Positions 27,915-36,688 of a stretch of 64,000 bases of DNA are shown here, one piece after another (the first letter of the stretch is position 1; each line of letters begins with the position of its first letter). A program made the position numbers and the translations under genes. The stretch lies in assembly GCF_051488685.1 (NCBI RefSeq), contig NZ_JBPSEH010000001.1, positions 124,001 to 188,000 on the forward strand. Direction: 5' to 3'. The DNA comes from Melioribacter sp051488685 (GTDB lineage Bacteria > Bacteroidota > Ignavibacteria > Ignavibacteriales > Melioribacteraceae). A model generated the notes under the pieces. It ran no database searches and was not told where the DNA came from. It was given only the letters and a program-made list of their open reading frames with translations.

Positions 27915-29222
27915 TCATCGCTCCTGTAAAATATTTTTCTCAAGTTGAATTGCATTGGTAGCTTTGATGAGCGCTTCTTTAACGGAGATACGATTTTTTA
28001 AAGCCTCGTCGATATAGTACGACATAATTTTAGAAAATCTCGTATAGTCAGGATGTGCTGGTCGATGTTTTGCCGTTTTGAGATATTCTTTGATTTTCGG
28101 TATTTCAGGATATTTACTCAAATACGACGGATCTTCATAAAATCTTTTAATTACAGGATAATGCCCACTTAATTTATAAAAAATTTCCTGGGCTTCGTCG
28201 CTCAGCAAAAATTTCAGGAAATCGATTGTCTCTTTCTTCTTCGTAGAAAATTTAGAAACCATCAAATCCCATCCACCTACGATCGATGTAGGCACGCCGC
28301 CCTTAAAATACGGTATCCACATTTTTTTGAGTCTCGATTGCTTCTCTTTATCGTAAGCTTCATTAATAAAGTCCATATCGTAAGTGGGCCAGCCGTGAAT
28401 TACAAAACCGTCATTATTAATAAAGTATTCGTAACTTGATATCTCGGTAAACTTAGTGACATCGGGCGGTGTCGCATTATATTTATAAATCAGGTCGACC
28501 ATAAATTGCAAAGCCTTTTCGGCTTCAGGTCTATCGAGGTTAAAACCATATTGTTGAAAGTAATTTGGATTCTGGCTTAAAAGGAATTCCATAAAATTAC
28601 AAATCATACCTTCGTAATCGGCGGCGGGGAAAATATAAAACGGTTTATCACCTTTATATTGGCTTCTGTAGTCAAGGAATTCTTCCCAGGTAATATTTGT
28701 ACTATCGAACTTGTTTATCATTTCTTTACCATTGGGGAGCGTTTCGACCAGATCTTCCCGATAATAGCAGATACTGTTCACAAGAACTAACGGGACAGCA
28801 ACAAGTTCGCCGTTGTAATAACACGATTCGACTGCCAGAGGCAGCAGTCGCTTTTTTTCTTCTTCGGTCAGATATTTGTCGAGTGATTCTCCCCATTTTG
28901 CAAATCTTTGCACCCAGATAATATCAACGGCAAAGAGATCAATCCCGTCGCCAGTGCCTCGTAACGAACGAGCCAGCACTTCCTTTCTTTCATTCGTACT
29001 AAAATCAAAATTGGGAAAGTCGATTGGTACAATGCGTACTTTCCCTTTATTCCTCTCGTTATAAATTTCAATTAATTTTTCATGAGCGGCAGTAATTCTG
29101 TCGGCAAAATAAATTTCGATTACCTCATCGCCTGCACGCCGATTAACATAATAGTTAATCGCATAATAAGCGAAGACCGAGACAATCAGTATACCAAGCG
29201 CCCATTTAAATTTAGTATTCAT
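27915..29222 (-). CDS. Membrane-anchored extracellular solute-binding protein
   Basis: 435 aa, an ABC-type family-1 sugar-binding fold (VIEIYFADRITAAHEKLIEI; TWEEFLDYRSQYKG; AEKALQFMVDLI; SIVGGWDLMVSKFSTKKKET). The N-terminus (MNTKFKWALGILIVSVFAYY) is an uncleaved-looking membrane anchor, with no lipobox and no clear signal peptidase site. No ABC permease or ATPase gene lies anywhere in the window. Its neighbours 10 bp downstream are a histidine kinase and a sigma-54 regulator, and upstream is a GH5 gene. This context points to a periplasmic sugar sensor rather than a transporter part. The ligand would be a mannan or glucomannan oligosaccharide by context. Confidence 0.85.
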   Translation of the reverse strand: MNTKFKWALGILIVSVFAYYAINYYVNRRAGDEVIEIYFADRITAAHEKLIEIYNERNKGKVRIVPIDFPNFDFSTNERKEVLARSLRGTGDGIDLFAVDIIWVQRFAKWGESLDKYLTEEEKKRLLPLAVESCYYNGELVAVPLVLVNSICYYREDLVETLPNGKEMINKFDSTNITWEEFLDYRSQYKGDKPFYIFPAADYEGMICNFMEFLLSQNPNYFQQYGFNLDRPEAEKALQFMVDLIYKYNATPPDVTKFTEISSYEYFINNDGFVIHGWPTYDMDFINEAYDKEKQSRLKKMWIPYFKGGVPTSIVGGWDLMVSKFSTKKKETIDFLKFLLSDEAQEIFYKLSGHYPVIKRFYEDPSYLSKYPEIPKIKEYLKTAKHRPAHPDYTRFSKIMSYYIDEALKNRISVKEALIKATNAIQLEKNILQER

Positions 29223-29281
29223 AAGTTATCTGTTCTGCTTGCATTCGTAAAATAATATTCGCAGCACTTTTATTCATCGCA

Positions 29282-30340
29282 TTATTTTTTCTCTTGCATT
29301 ACTGCTTTATAAAAGTTACCGCTGTCGGTGAGTTCATATGTGTCCCACGACTTGAACATTTTCGGATGCCATTCCGGATCAAATACCCACCAGACCCAGC
29401 TAATGCCTCTGGATTCAAGATAATTAATAATTGCCTCACCATATTCGCCGTTTGAATTAATGGATTCATTATCCATTGTAAAACCAATTTCAGTTGCAAT
29501 AATTGGATATTTCTGAGCGGCAAAACCAAAATTTTCTTCCCATTTCGGTTCCCACGGTTTCGTGCGCTTATGAGGATATGGGTGCGTTACGTATCCGATA
29601 TTTTCAGCTTCAACTGGTTCAATTAATAAAGGAGTAAGGTCATAAGCCCAATCGAATCCAGCTACCAATGGAATCGTTTCGTTATCATAAGCTCTGATCA
29701 ACGTAATCATTTTTTCATTGAGTTCTTTCCATTCTGCCCACGACATCGTTCCGAGCTGATTAAAAAAGAGAGTCGGTTCGTTGAACAATTCATAAAAAGC
29801 CACCGTATTATTACCACTGTATCTTCGTGCAATAGTTCGCCAGAATTCGAACGTTTCTTTTTTAGTTGTCTCGTACATGGGATCCTGAAACAACTCCATA
29901 CCGAGATTTCCTATTGTATGCCAATCAATAATAACATACATTCCCAATTCTGTGCACCAATCGATGGCCTGATCGAGCAGCTTCAAATAATTTTCGGCTC
30001 CTCGTTCCCGCCAGGCAACTGGATGAACTGGAATACGGATAATCATTGTACCAAGTTCTTTAACTTTTTCGAAATGCCTTTTATTCCAGTGTCCTTGTTT
30101 TTCAATTTTATCGGGATCGGAAATTGAAACACCTCTGAATAAAATTGTATCACCAGTTTCATCTACAAAACGATTGCCTGCTACTTTAATCAGAGGGAGT
30201 TTTTTCTTGTTGGGGGTTTCGAATGTTTCTCTTAAATATGTATCGTGCCACCAGGCATGATACTCGGTTTTTTGTGCATTTGTAAAATTGATTCGACCGA
30301 TTAATAGAAACAACGCAATTAACTTAATAATACTTCTCAT
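29282..30340 (-). CDS. GH5 family glycoside hydrolase (endoglucanase/mannanase-like)
   Basis: 352 aa from the ATG at 30340, preferred because GGGA lies six to seven bases upstream and the signal peptide MRSIIKLIALFLLIG starts there; an ATG 12 bases earlier (30352) is possible. A secreted (beta/alpha)8 enzyme: acid/base Glu188 in ELFNEPT and nucleophile Glu284 in ATEIGF, plus the RIPVHP and WHTIGN strands. No accessory binding module. It should cut beta-1,4-glucan, mannan or glucomannan. It lies 15 bp behind the acetylesterase gene and upstream of the sensory genes. Confidence 0.9.
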   Translation of the reverse strand: MRSIIKLIALFLLIGRINFTNAQKTEYHAWWHDTYLRETFETPNKKKLPLIKVAGNRFVDETGDTILFRGVSISDPDKIEKQGHWNKRHFEKVKELGTMIIRIPVHPVAWRERGAENYLKLLDQAIDWCTELGMYVIIDWHTIGNLGMELFQDPMYETTKKETFEFWRTIARRYSGNNTVAFYELFNEPTLFFNQLGTMSWAEWKELNEKMITLIRAYDNETIPLVAGFDWAYDLTPLLIEPVEAENIGYVTHPYPHKRTKPWEPKWEENFGFAAQKYPIIATEIGFTMDNESINSNGEYGEAIINYLESRGISWVWWVFDPEWHPKMFKSWDTYELTDSGNFYKAVMQEKK

Positions 30341-30355
30341 TTTTATTCCCATCTC

Positions 30356-32365
30356 TTAATCCCAGTTGTCTGTTCTAAATGAAGAAGCAGGCAGTCCCGC
30401 TTTGTTGAAAAGAGTGGCTTCGGAAATATTATCCCAGCAATAACGCACCGCCACAGGATTTTCAATACTTTCAGAGAAGACAATTAATTTATCATCCTTA
30501 ATTTCTACTCTGGCTTTTTTAAATACTTTGTCGTTACCTGCAATAAGGAAATTGTTCTCACCGTTGATTTCTTTAATAATCAAGCCGCCGTCAGTATGAT
30601 CGAACGACAGAATTATTTTATTACCTTCCCTTTGCATCGATTTAAAGATTGGACCTGAAAAATCGATTTTCTTGCCGTAATTTTTCGCCAGCGCCCATCT
30701 TGCAAGTCGTTCGCCTACCTCTTTTTTGTTTGCTGGATGAATATTATTCGGATTGCCAATGTCGAGTGTAACGGCCATCCCTGTATTGGGTACCGAAAGA
30801 CTCATTAATTGAGCTTCCCTTAACTTCTGGGATTCAGCGTTGGGACCATAGTTGTATGGAGCAATTTGAACATAGTAAAATGGGAAATCGCCCAAACCCC
30901 ATTCTTCTCTCCAATTTTTAATCATCAATGGGAAGAGTGTTTTATACAATTCGGGATTTCCAACATTTGATTCTCCCTGGTACCAGATGGCGCCTTTTAT
31001 TCCGTATGGTATCAACGGGGCAATCATTCCATTAAAAAGTAAAGTGGGCGTATAAGATGAATATTCAATGGACAATTTCGGGCGACTATTGTATTCTGCA
31101 TTCTTTACGTCAAACAAATATAATTTTCCGCTGTAATATTCGGCAACCGGCAGATATTTCCACGCACCTGTGAGAGAAATTGATTCTTGTGAGTCAAGCG
31201 GATGAATTTTCATTTTCTCAGAGGATCCCCAAATTCCTCCACCGCCCTGAGTATCGATAACGCGTACGGCAATTGAAAGATTTTTACCTTTAACCAAATC
31301 TGCAGGTACTTTGTAAATTCGGTCTGTCTGCCAGTAGCCGCCTTCTTCGTAACCTCCCAATTTAACTCCGTTAACATAAGTCACATCCATGTCGTCTATC
31401 GGTCCGAGTTCAAGTACAAGTTCTTTATTAATCCATTCTGCTTTAATTGTCACGTTTTTTCTGAACCAAACGACACCGTCAAAATTACCTATTTCAGTCG
31501 ATTCCCATTTAACAGGTAAATCCATAGTTTTCCAACTCGAATCGTCAAAGTCAGGTTTAGAACATTCGGAATCGTTTAGGTCAAGACCTTTCCAGGGAGT
31601 TGGCGATTTAATTGAATTAATATCAATAGTCGGTTTTTCTGAAAGCCATGCTCTAAGGTGATCAATTTCTTTCCGTGCATCTTTTAGCTTTTCAACAATG
31701 TCTTTGTATTCATCGACAGAGGAAATATATTTAGCTCCTGTCCATGCTTCCACTGGAGTTCCTCCCCAGCTCGAATGAATTAATCCAATGGGTATTTTCA
31801 ATTCGTCGTACAATTTTTTTCCGAAGAAGTAAGCCGTTGCGCTGAATTTAGCCGCAGTTTCAGGATTCGATTCCTCCCAGTGTCCGATACAATCGTATTC
31901 CGGATTTTCCGAAAGTGCTCTGCTGACGGTAAAGAATCTAATATTTTTATTCGTTGCACTGGCAATTACTTCCTTGCTGTTTGAAACAGTATCGCTCGGA
32001 GGCCAACCTTCCAGCGGCATTTCCATATTCGACTGCCCCGAACAGAGCCATACTTCTCCTACCATTACGTTTTTAAATTCTACATTGGATTTTCCGTCTG
32101 TCACCTTTAATACAAAAGGTCCTCCAGCTGAAGGTGTTTTAATGTAAGCTATCCACTTTCCATTCTCGCCTGCTTTTGTAATTGCCGATTCATTCCAGGA
32201 AGCCTTGATAGTAACTTCAGCCCCCGGTTTGCTCATACCCCATATTGCAACTTTTGAATTCTGTTGCAATACCATATTGTCCGAAAAAATAGAAGGCAAG
32301 TTTAATTCTTTTTCATTTCCAGCTAAGGCTAAAGAAGCCATCAAAAAAAACATTAAGATTCTCAT
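30356..32365 (-). CDS. Sialate O-acetylesterase family protein
   Basis: 669 aa with an N-terminal signal peptide (MRILMFFLMASLALA). SGNH-type esterase: block I CSGQSNMEMP carries the nucleophile serine, and IPIGLIHSSWGGTPVEAWTG and GAIWYQGESNVGNPELY are further family blocks. A GH2-like jelly-roll (about 260-390, with WFRKNVTIK and NGVKLGGYEEGGYW) is inserted, as usual in this family. In polysaccharide loci such enzymes remove acetyl groups from hemicellulose; here acetylated (gluco)mannan is likely. Its upstream region holds a sigma-54-like promoter and a shared palindrome. Confidence 0.9.
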   Translation of the reverse strand: MRILMFFLMASLALAGNEKELNLPSIFSDNMVLQQNSKVAIWGMSKPGAEVTIKASWNESAITKAGENGKWIAYIKTPSAGGPFVLKVTDGKSNVEFKNVMVGEVWLCSGQSNMEMPLEGWPPSDTVSNSKEVIASATNKNIRFFTVSRALSENPEYDCIGHWEESNPETAAKFSATAYFFGKKLYDELKIPIGLIHSSWGGTPVEAWTGAKYISSVDEYKDIVEKLKDARKEIDHLRAWLSEKPTIDINSIKSPTPWKGLDLNDSECSKPDFDDSSWKTMDLPVKWESTEIGNFDGVVWFRKNVTIKAEWINKELVLELGPIDDMDVTYVNGVKLGGYEEGGYWQTDRIYKVPADLVKGKNLSIAVRVIDTQGGGGIWGSSEKMKIHPLDSQESISLTGAWKYLPVAEYYSGKLYLFDVKNAEYNSRPKLSIEYSSYTPTLLFNGMIAPLIPYGIKGAIWYQGESNVGNPELYKTLFPLMIKNWREEWGLGDFPFYYVQIAPYNYGPNAESQKLREAQLMSLSVPNTGMAVTLDIGNPNNIHPANKKEVGERLARWALAKNYGKKIDFSGPIFKSMQREGNKIILSFDHTDGGLIIKEINGENNFLIAGNDKVFKKARVEIKDDKLIVFSESIENPVAVRYCWDNISEATLFNKAGLPASSFRTDNWD

Positions 32366-32426
32366 TAATATCCCCCTTATTTAATAGAAGTTGTAAAAAT
32401 CAGTCCATTATATTATATCTTTTAAT

Positions 32427-32442
32427 AGCAAAAACTACGCCT
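32427..32442 (-). promoter_or_regulatory. Putative sigma-54 (-24/-12) promoter for the esterase-GH5 genes
   Basis: Minus strand AGGCGTAGTTTTTGCT, compared with TGGCAC-N5-TTGCW: the invariant GG and GC are kept with 10 bases between them, and TTGCT is a full match. The predicted start near 32416 gives a ~50-nt leader and lies ~84 bp from the centre of the palindrome at 32490-32510. Confidence 0.55.
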
Positions 32443-32489
32443 GGAGAAATAATTTTTTTAATGTCAAAATTAAGTGATGACTTTCTCTT

Positions 32490-32510
32490 TTTTTATCAAT
32501 TTGATAAAAA
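32490..32510. promoter_or_regulatory. 21-bp palindrome, candidate enhancer/operator site 1
   Basis: Perfect 10-1-10 inverted repeat (TTTTTATCAA-T-TTGATAAAAA). Its core TTTATCA-N3-TGATAAA recurs exactly at 41301-41317. It lies between the divergent acetylesterase and epimerase genes, ~125 bp from each start codon, and between two sigma-54-like elements. It fits an upstream activating sequence for the NtrC-type regulator of the locus; binding is inferred. Confidence 0.65.
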
Positions 32511-32566
32511 TATATCATTATTGTAAAAACAAATATAATTTTTGCGTCAATAACAAACGAAAAAAA

Positions 32567-32582
32567 TAGCATAATATTTGCA
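32567..32582 (+). promoter_or_regulatory. Putative sigma-54 (-24/-12) promoter for the epimerase gene
   Basis: TAGCATAATATTTGCA: the -12 element TTGCA is perfect and the -24 element is TAGCAT instead of TGGCAC, so one of the two invariant G residues is missing. The start would be near 32593, giving a ~32-nt leader and ~93 bp to the palindrome centre. Confidence 0.4.
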
Positions 32583-32624
32583 CTACAAAATTATCAATCA
32601 ATTAAGCGTTAAAGTGAATAATAT

Positions 32625-34007
32625 ATGGGTATCATGGCCGATATGCTAAATGAATTCGAAAATAATTTAATCTACAAATGGTATCCTCTGGTTATCGATA
32701 AAGAATACGGGGGCTACTTCACAAATCTTGCATACGACCTCAGTTTAATGCCCGAGCAGGAGAAGATGATTGTAACACAATCGCGTCATGTGTGGACGAC
32801 ATCCAAAGTGGCAAAATTTTTAAATAGTAGCATGTTGTACGAAGCGGCACTACACGGACTGGATTTCCTTAAAAATAAAATGTGGGATTTGCAGTATGGG
32901 GGTTTTTATCAGATCCGAAGTCGAGATGGAAATTTATCCGATGTAGAAGGTTGGTTCGATGAAAAGCGAACATACGGCAATGCTTTTGCAATCTATGGTT
33001 TATCGGCTTTATATGAATTGACTAAGAATAACGACGCACTCGAACTTGCAATTGACACATTCAACTGGCTGGAAGAACACGCCCATGACCCTCTTCATAA
33101 AGGTTACTTTCAATTTTTGAGACGTGACGGAAAAACCATAGAAAGAAATGATTCATACAGAACAAAAGCAACAGATGCTGTCGAAGTAGGTTTTAAGGAT
33201 CAGAATTCTTCGATCCACTTGCTGGAAGCCTTTACCGAACTCTATGGTATATGGCCAAATGAAAAATTACGCGAACGTCTGGAAGAACTATTAATTCTTA
33301 TAAGAGATAAGATCACACATCCAAAAGGTTATCTACAATTATTTTTCGAACGCGACTGGACACCTGTTTCTTTCAGACATGCACAACCTGAAATACGTGA
33401 GGCAAATTATCGATTGGACCATGTATCATTCGGTCACGATTACGAAACTGCTTTTTTGATGCTCGAAGCTTCATATAAACTCGGTATAAAAAACGACATC
33501 GAAACATTAACAATCGCAAAAAGAATGCTTGACCACGCAATTGATAATGGTTGGGACAATTCGAGTGCTGGATTTTTCGACGAAGGTTATTACTATTCAG
33601 AAGACGGCGAGTGCAGCATAATTAAAGATACAAAAAATTGGTGGGCTCAGGCCGAAGCGCTGAATGCACTTTTACTCTTTTCAAAAATTTTCCCGAACGA
33701 AAAGCGTTACTATAAACTTTTTCTTCAAGAATGGGAATATGTTAAAAGATACCTGATAGATCATCAACACGGCGACTGGTACTGGGGCAGTCTGGAAAAA
33801 GAACCACATTATAAGACCGCTCCAAAAGGGACGATCTGGAAAGCCACTTATCATAATGGCAGGGCACTGATGAACTGCATCCTTATGCTTTCCGACGAAG
33901 ATTCTGACATCTATCAAAGAAATCCAAATTTCAGGAAGTTAAAATTGGAATTCGACCTTTTCATAGACCACTGGCAAAAAGTTGCCGTGCAAACTGTGGA
34001 AAAATAA
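32625..34007 (+). CDS. Cellobiose/mannobiose 2-epimerase (AGE family)
   Basis: 460 aa (an ATG nine bases later, 32634, is also possible). An (alpha/alpha)6-barrel of the N-acylglucosamine 2-epimerase/cellobiose 2-epimerase family: RHVWTTSKV, TYGNAFAIYGLSALYE, SSIHLLEAFTELY, FGHDYETAFLMLEA and KATYHNGRALMN carry the expected Arg and His residues. In mannan loci the enzyme turns beta-1,4-mannobiose into mannosyl-glucose in the cytoplasm, the substrate of the GH130 phosphorylase encoded convergently. It is slightly longer than the usual ~400 aa. Its promoter shares the palindrome with the acetylesterase operon. Confidence 0.93.
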   Translation: MGIMADMLNEFENNLIYKWYPLVIDKEYGGYFTNLAYDLSLMPEQEKMIVTQSRHVWTTSKVAKFLNSSMLYEAALHGLDFLKNKMWDLQYGGFYQIRSRDGNLSDVEGWFDEKRTYGNAFAIYGLSALYELTKNNDALELAIDTFNWLEEHAHDPLHKGYFQFLRRDGKTIERNDSYRTKATDAVEVGFKDQNSSIHLLEAFTELYGIWPNEKLRERLEELLILIRDKITHPKGYLQLFFERDWTPVSFRHAQPEIREANYRLDHVSFGHDYETAFLMLEASYKLGIKNDIETLTIAKRMLDHAIDNGWDNSSAGFFDEGYYYSEDGECSIIKDTKNWWAQAEALNALLLFSKIFPNEKRYYKLFLQEWEYVKRYLIDHQHGDWYWGSLEKEPHYKTAPKGTIWKATYHNGRALMNCILMLSDEDSDIYQRNPNFRKLKLEFDLFIDHWQKVAVQTVEK

Positions 34008-34008
34008 A

Positions 34009-34049
34009 AAAGCCATGCTAAACTGAGAAATTAATTTTAGCATGGCTTT
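34009..34049. terminator. Bidirectional-type terminator between epimerase and GH130 genes
   Basis: Perfect 14-bp stem AAAGCCATGCTAAA / TTTAGCATGGCTTT with a 13-nt loop. On the minus strand it is followed by a T-rich run, so it best ends the long leftward mannan operon; it also lies directly after the epimerase stop. Confidence 0.8.
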
Positions 34050-34070
34050 AGGAGGCGTCGTAGCTAAGAA

Positions 34071-35264
34071 TCAGAGTTTAAGCTTTTTCATTATCTCCAG
34101 ATTTTTATTTATCAATTGATATCTCTGCTTTACGCATTCTGCGCTTCTTAAGCCGTCTTCAGGAGTGTTAAGAACATAATCGAGCAGCCTATCGACGGTT
34201 GAACGAGCAACATGCATACGTGTATCTGAGGAAGCATAATAAATCAATACATCGCCGTTGTCTTTTTTAACCCAGCCGTTACTGAAAACAACGTTAGAAA
34301 CATCTCCCACTCTTTCTTCTCCTTCGGGAGCAATAAAGTATCCACCTGGCCGTGCTATTACCTTCGATGGGTCATTTAAATCGGTAAGGAATAGATAAAG
34401 TACATATCTGAGACCCGCAGCTGTATTTCGAACGCCGTGAGCTAAGTGTAGCCAACCCTTCTCGGTTTTAATTGGGGCAGGCCCCAAACCATTCTTAACT
34501 TCTTTGATTGTATGATAAACCCTTTCGTCGATAATTTTTTCTTCTTCTATAACAGGATTTTCAATTGATTCCGTCAAGCCCCACCCGATACCGCCACCTG
34601 TGCCTGTGGTAATAAAACCATCTTGAGGTCGAGTATAAAAGGCATATTTCCCGTTTACAAATTCGGGATGTAGCACTACATTCCGTTGTTGCGGGGATTT
34701 TGATTTTAAATCCGGTAGTCTTTCCCAATTAACGAGATCCTTCGTTCTGGCAATTCCCGCCTGAGCAACTGCAGCTGAAGTATCAGTTTCCGGGGCTTGT
34801 GGATCTTTTCTTTCAGTACAAAAAATTCCGTAAATCCATCCATCTTCATGCTTAACCAAACGCATATCGTATATATTTGTATCGGGATTTTCAGTTTCTG
34901 GCATTTTAACCGGATAATCCCAGAATTTAAAATTATCGATACCATTCGGTGATTCTGCAATTGCAATAAACGATTTTCTGTCGACACCTTCGACTCTAAC
35001 GGCTAAAATTATTTTCCCGTTGTATTCCATTGCCCCTGCATTAAAGGTGGCATTTATTCCCATTCTCTCCATTAAATACGGATTGGTTTCATAATTTAGA
35101 TCGTATCTCCAGAACAAGGGAGTATGTTCTGCGGTAAGAATTGGATATTTGTAACGGTTAAAAACGCCGTTTGTACTGGGAAGTTGTCTGTTTTTTCTTT
35201 TAATTAATCTCTCATGTTCTTCGAACAACTCTTTCAATCTCTTATTAAATGCACTTTTAGTCAT
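34071..35264 (-). CDS. 4-O-beta-D-mannosyl-D-glucose phosphorylase (GH130_1)
   Basis: 397 aa, matching the Bacteroides fragilis mannosylglucose phosphorylase along its whole length as I remember it: NPYLMERMGINATFNAGAM, VRVEGVDRKSFIAIAESPNG, the catalytic Asp133 in NIYDMRLV, and QQRNVVLHPEFVNGKYA, HGVRNTAAGLRYVLY. The enzyme splits mannosyl-glucose with phosphate into mannose-1-phosphate and glucose, saving ATP. No signal peptide, so cytoplasmic. Last gene of the leftward operon; its start overlaps the end of the symporter gene by 4 bp. The acid in the reaction is shuttled through the sugar, so a single Asp is expected. Confidence 0.95.
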   Translation of the reverse strand: MTKSAFNKRLKELFEEHERLIKRKNRQLPSTNGVFNRYKYPILTAEHTPLFWRYDLNYETNPYLMERMGINATFNAGAMEYNGKIILAVRVEGVDRKSFIAIAESPNGIDNFKFWDYPVKMPETENPDTNIYDMRLVKHEDGWIYGIFCTERKDPQAPETDTSAAVAQAGIARTKDLVNWERLPDLKSKSPQQRNVVLHPEFVNGKYAFYTRPQDGFITTGTGGGIGWGLTESIENPVIEEEKIIDERVYHTIKEVKNGLGPAPIKTEKGWLHLAHGVRNTAAGLRYVLYLFLTDLNDPSKVIARPGGYFIAPEGEERVGDVSNVVFSNGWVKKDNGDVLIYYASSDTRMHVARSTVDRLLDYVLNTPEDGLRSAECVKQRYQLINKNLEIMKKLKL

Positions 35265-36673
35265 TTTATCTCCTCGTTATTGTTTCTTTTTTGTTCGAGT
35301 TCAATTTCAATTTTTTTCATAAAATCTTCGGACAATGGATAGAAGAAAATAAACAATGCAGCGAGAAGTGCGCCCAAACCCGCAAAAACACTGATTATAA
35401 GACGTATACCCAGTAAAGATTGCGGAGTCTGATCGACATTAGCCTGGAATCCAAAGAAAGCCAGTAGCCATCCTGTTAAAGCGCCACCAAGTGTCCAGCC
35501 AAATTTTTGTGACATTGAAGATGACGAAAAAATCAATCCGGTTGCGCGCCTACCATTTTTCCATTCCGAATAATCAGCGATGTCTGCATACATCGACCAG
35601 ATTAAAGGTAGCACAATGCCCGCGCTAATACCAATAAATATATTGAGCACAAAAATCGAGATCAATTGCTCTGGCTTTAGAAAAAAGAGGAGAAAACTGA
35701 ATCCCGCAGAAAGGAGAGTTGCAACAATAAATGTTTTTTTCTTACCGATTATTGACGAAACAGGCTTTGCCAATACAACACCAACAATATTAGTAGCAAG
35801 CCAGAGAGTCATGTATACAGAAGCAAGTTCAGCCTGGTTAAAATTGTATTGCGAACCGAATAATTCTACTTTTTGGTCCTTGATAAAATATTTAAAGTAA
35901 TAAAGAATTGAACCGTCACGGAGCGAATTAAAGATTAGAATCGATACACCCGAAGCCAGCATAATAAACCATGGACCATTCTTCAATATATCTTTCAAAT
36001 CATCTTTAAGAGATGAATTCTTAATCGTTGTGGACTTAAGGCGCTCCTTTGTGCCTGCAAATGTGAGCAGGAAGAAAATTGCAGCAAGTATTGCATAAAT
36101 ACTTACCGCCAATTGATAACCCTGTGCTGGATTTGCCACTCCTCCAAAATATTCCACAAGATATGAAGCAGTTGCTGTTACAAGAATGCCACCCGAAAAT
36201 GCTCCCACGAATCTGAAGGAAGCAAGTGAAGTTCTTTCCAATGGATTATTGGTCATTACTCCCATCAGCGAGGAATACGGAACGTTAACAGCAGTGTATA
36301 CCATCATCATTAACGTGTAAGTAACGTATGCATAGATTAATTTACCAGAAGGACTAAAATCCGGGGTACTGAAAGTAATTATACCGAGAATTGCAAAAGG
36401 GACAGCACCGAATAAAAGATAAGGACGAAATTTGCCCCAACGGGTTTCTGTACGATCGCATATCATACCCATCATCGGGTCGTTAATTGCATCCCATATT
36501 CTCGTAACAAGAAACATTGTTCCCACAGCTGCAGCAGAGATTCCAAAAATATCTGTATAGAAAAAAAGCAGGAACATCGAAAAGAGTTTCCAGAACATCG
36601 AAGATGCAAAATCCCCACAGCCATATGCTACCTTTTCGATCAATCTTAGTTTAATACCATCGGTGTTATTCAT
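35261..36673 (-). CDS. GPH-family (MelB-like) sugar:cation symporter
   Basis: 470 aa, twelve membrane segments of the glycoside-pentoside-hexuronide:cation symporter family in the MFS. Typical blocks: EKVAYGCGDFASSMFW at the start, TRIWDAINDPMMGMICDRT with the cation-site Asp residues, RWGKFRPYLLFGAVPF, and MYADIADYSEWKNGRRATGL in the second half. It probably imports mannobiose or mannosyl-glucose with Na+ or H+. It sits between the SSS transporter (15-bp gap) and the GH130 gene (4-bp overlap). Confidence 0.93.
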   Translation of the reverse strand: MNNTDGIKLRLIEKVAYGCGDFASSMFWKLFSMFLLFFYTDIFGISAAAVGTMFLVTRIWDAINDPMMGMICDRTETRWGKFRPYLLFGAVPFAILGIITFSTPDFSPSGKLIYAYVTYTLMMMVYTAVNVPYSSLMGVMTNNPLERTSLASFRFVGAFSGGILVTATASYLVEYFGGVANPAQGYQLAVSIYAILAAIFFLLTFAGTKERLKSTTIKNSSLKDDLKDILKNGPWFIMLASGVSILIFNSLRDGSILYYFKYFIKDQKVELFGSQYNFNQAELASVYMTLWLATNIVGVVLAKPVSSIIGKKKTFIVATLLSAGFSFLLFFLKPEQLISIFVLNIFIGISAGIVLPLIWSMYADIADYSEWKNGRRATGLIFSSSSMSQKFGWTLGGALTGWLLAFFGFQANVDQTPQSLLGIRLIISVFAGLGALLAALFIFFYPLSEDFMKKIEIELEQKRNNNEEIK

Positions 36674-36688
36674 ATTTCTCCAGCATTA

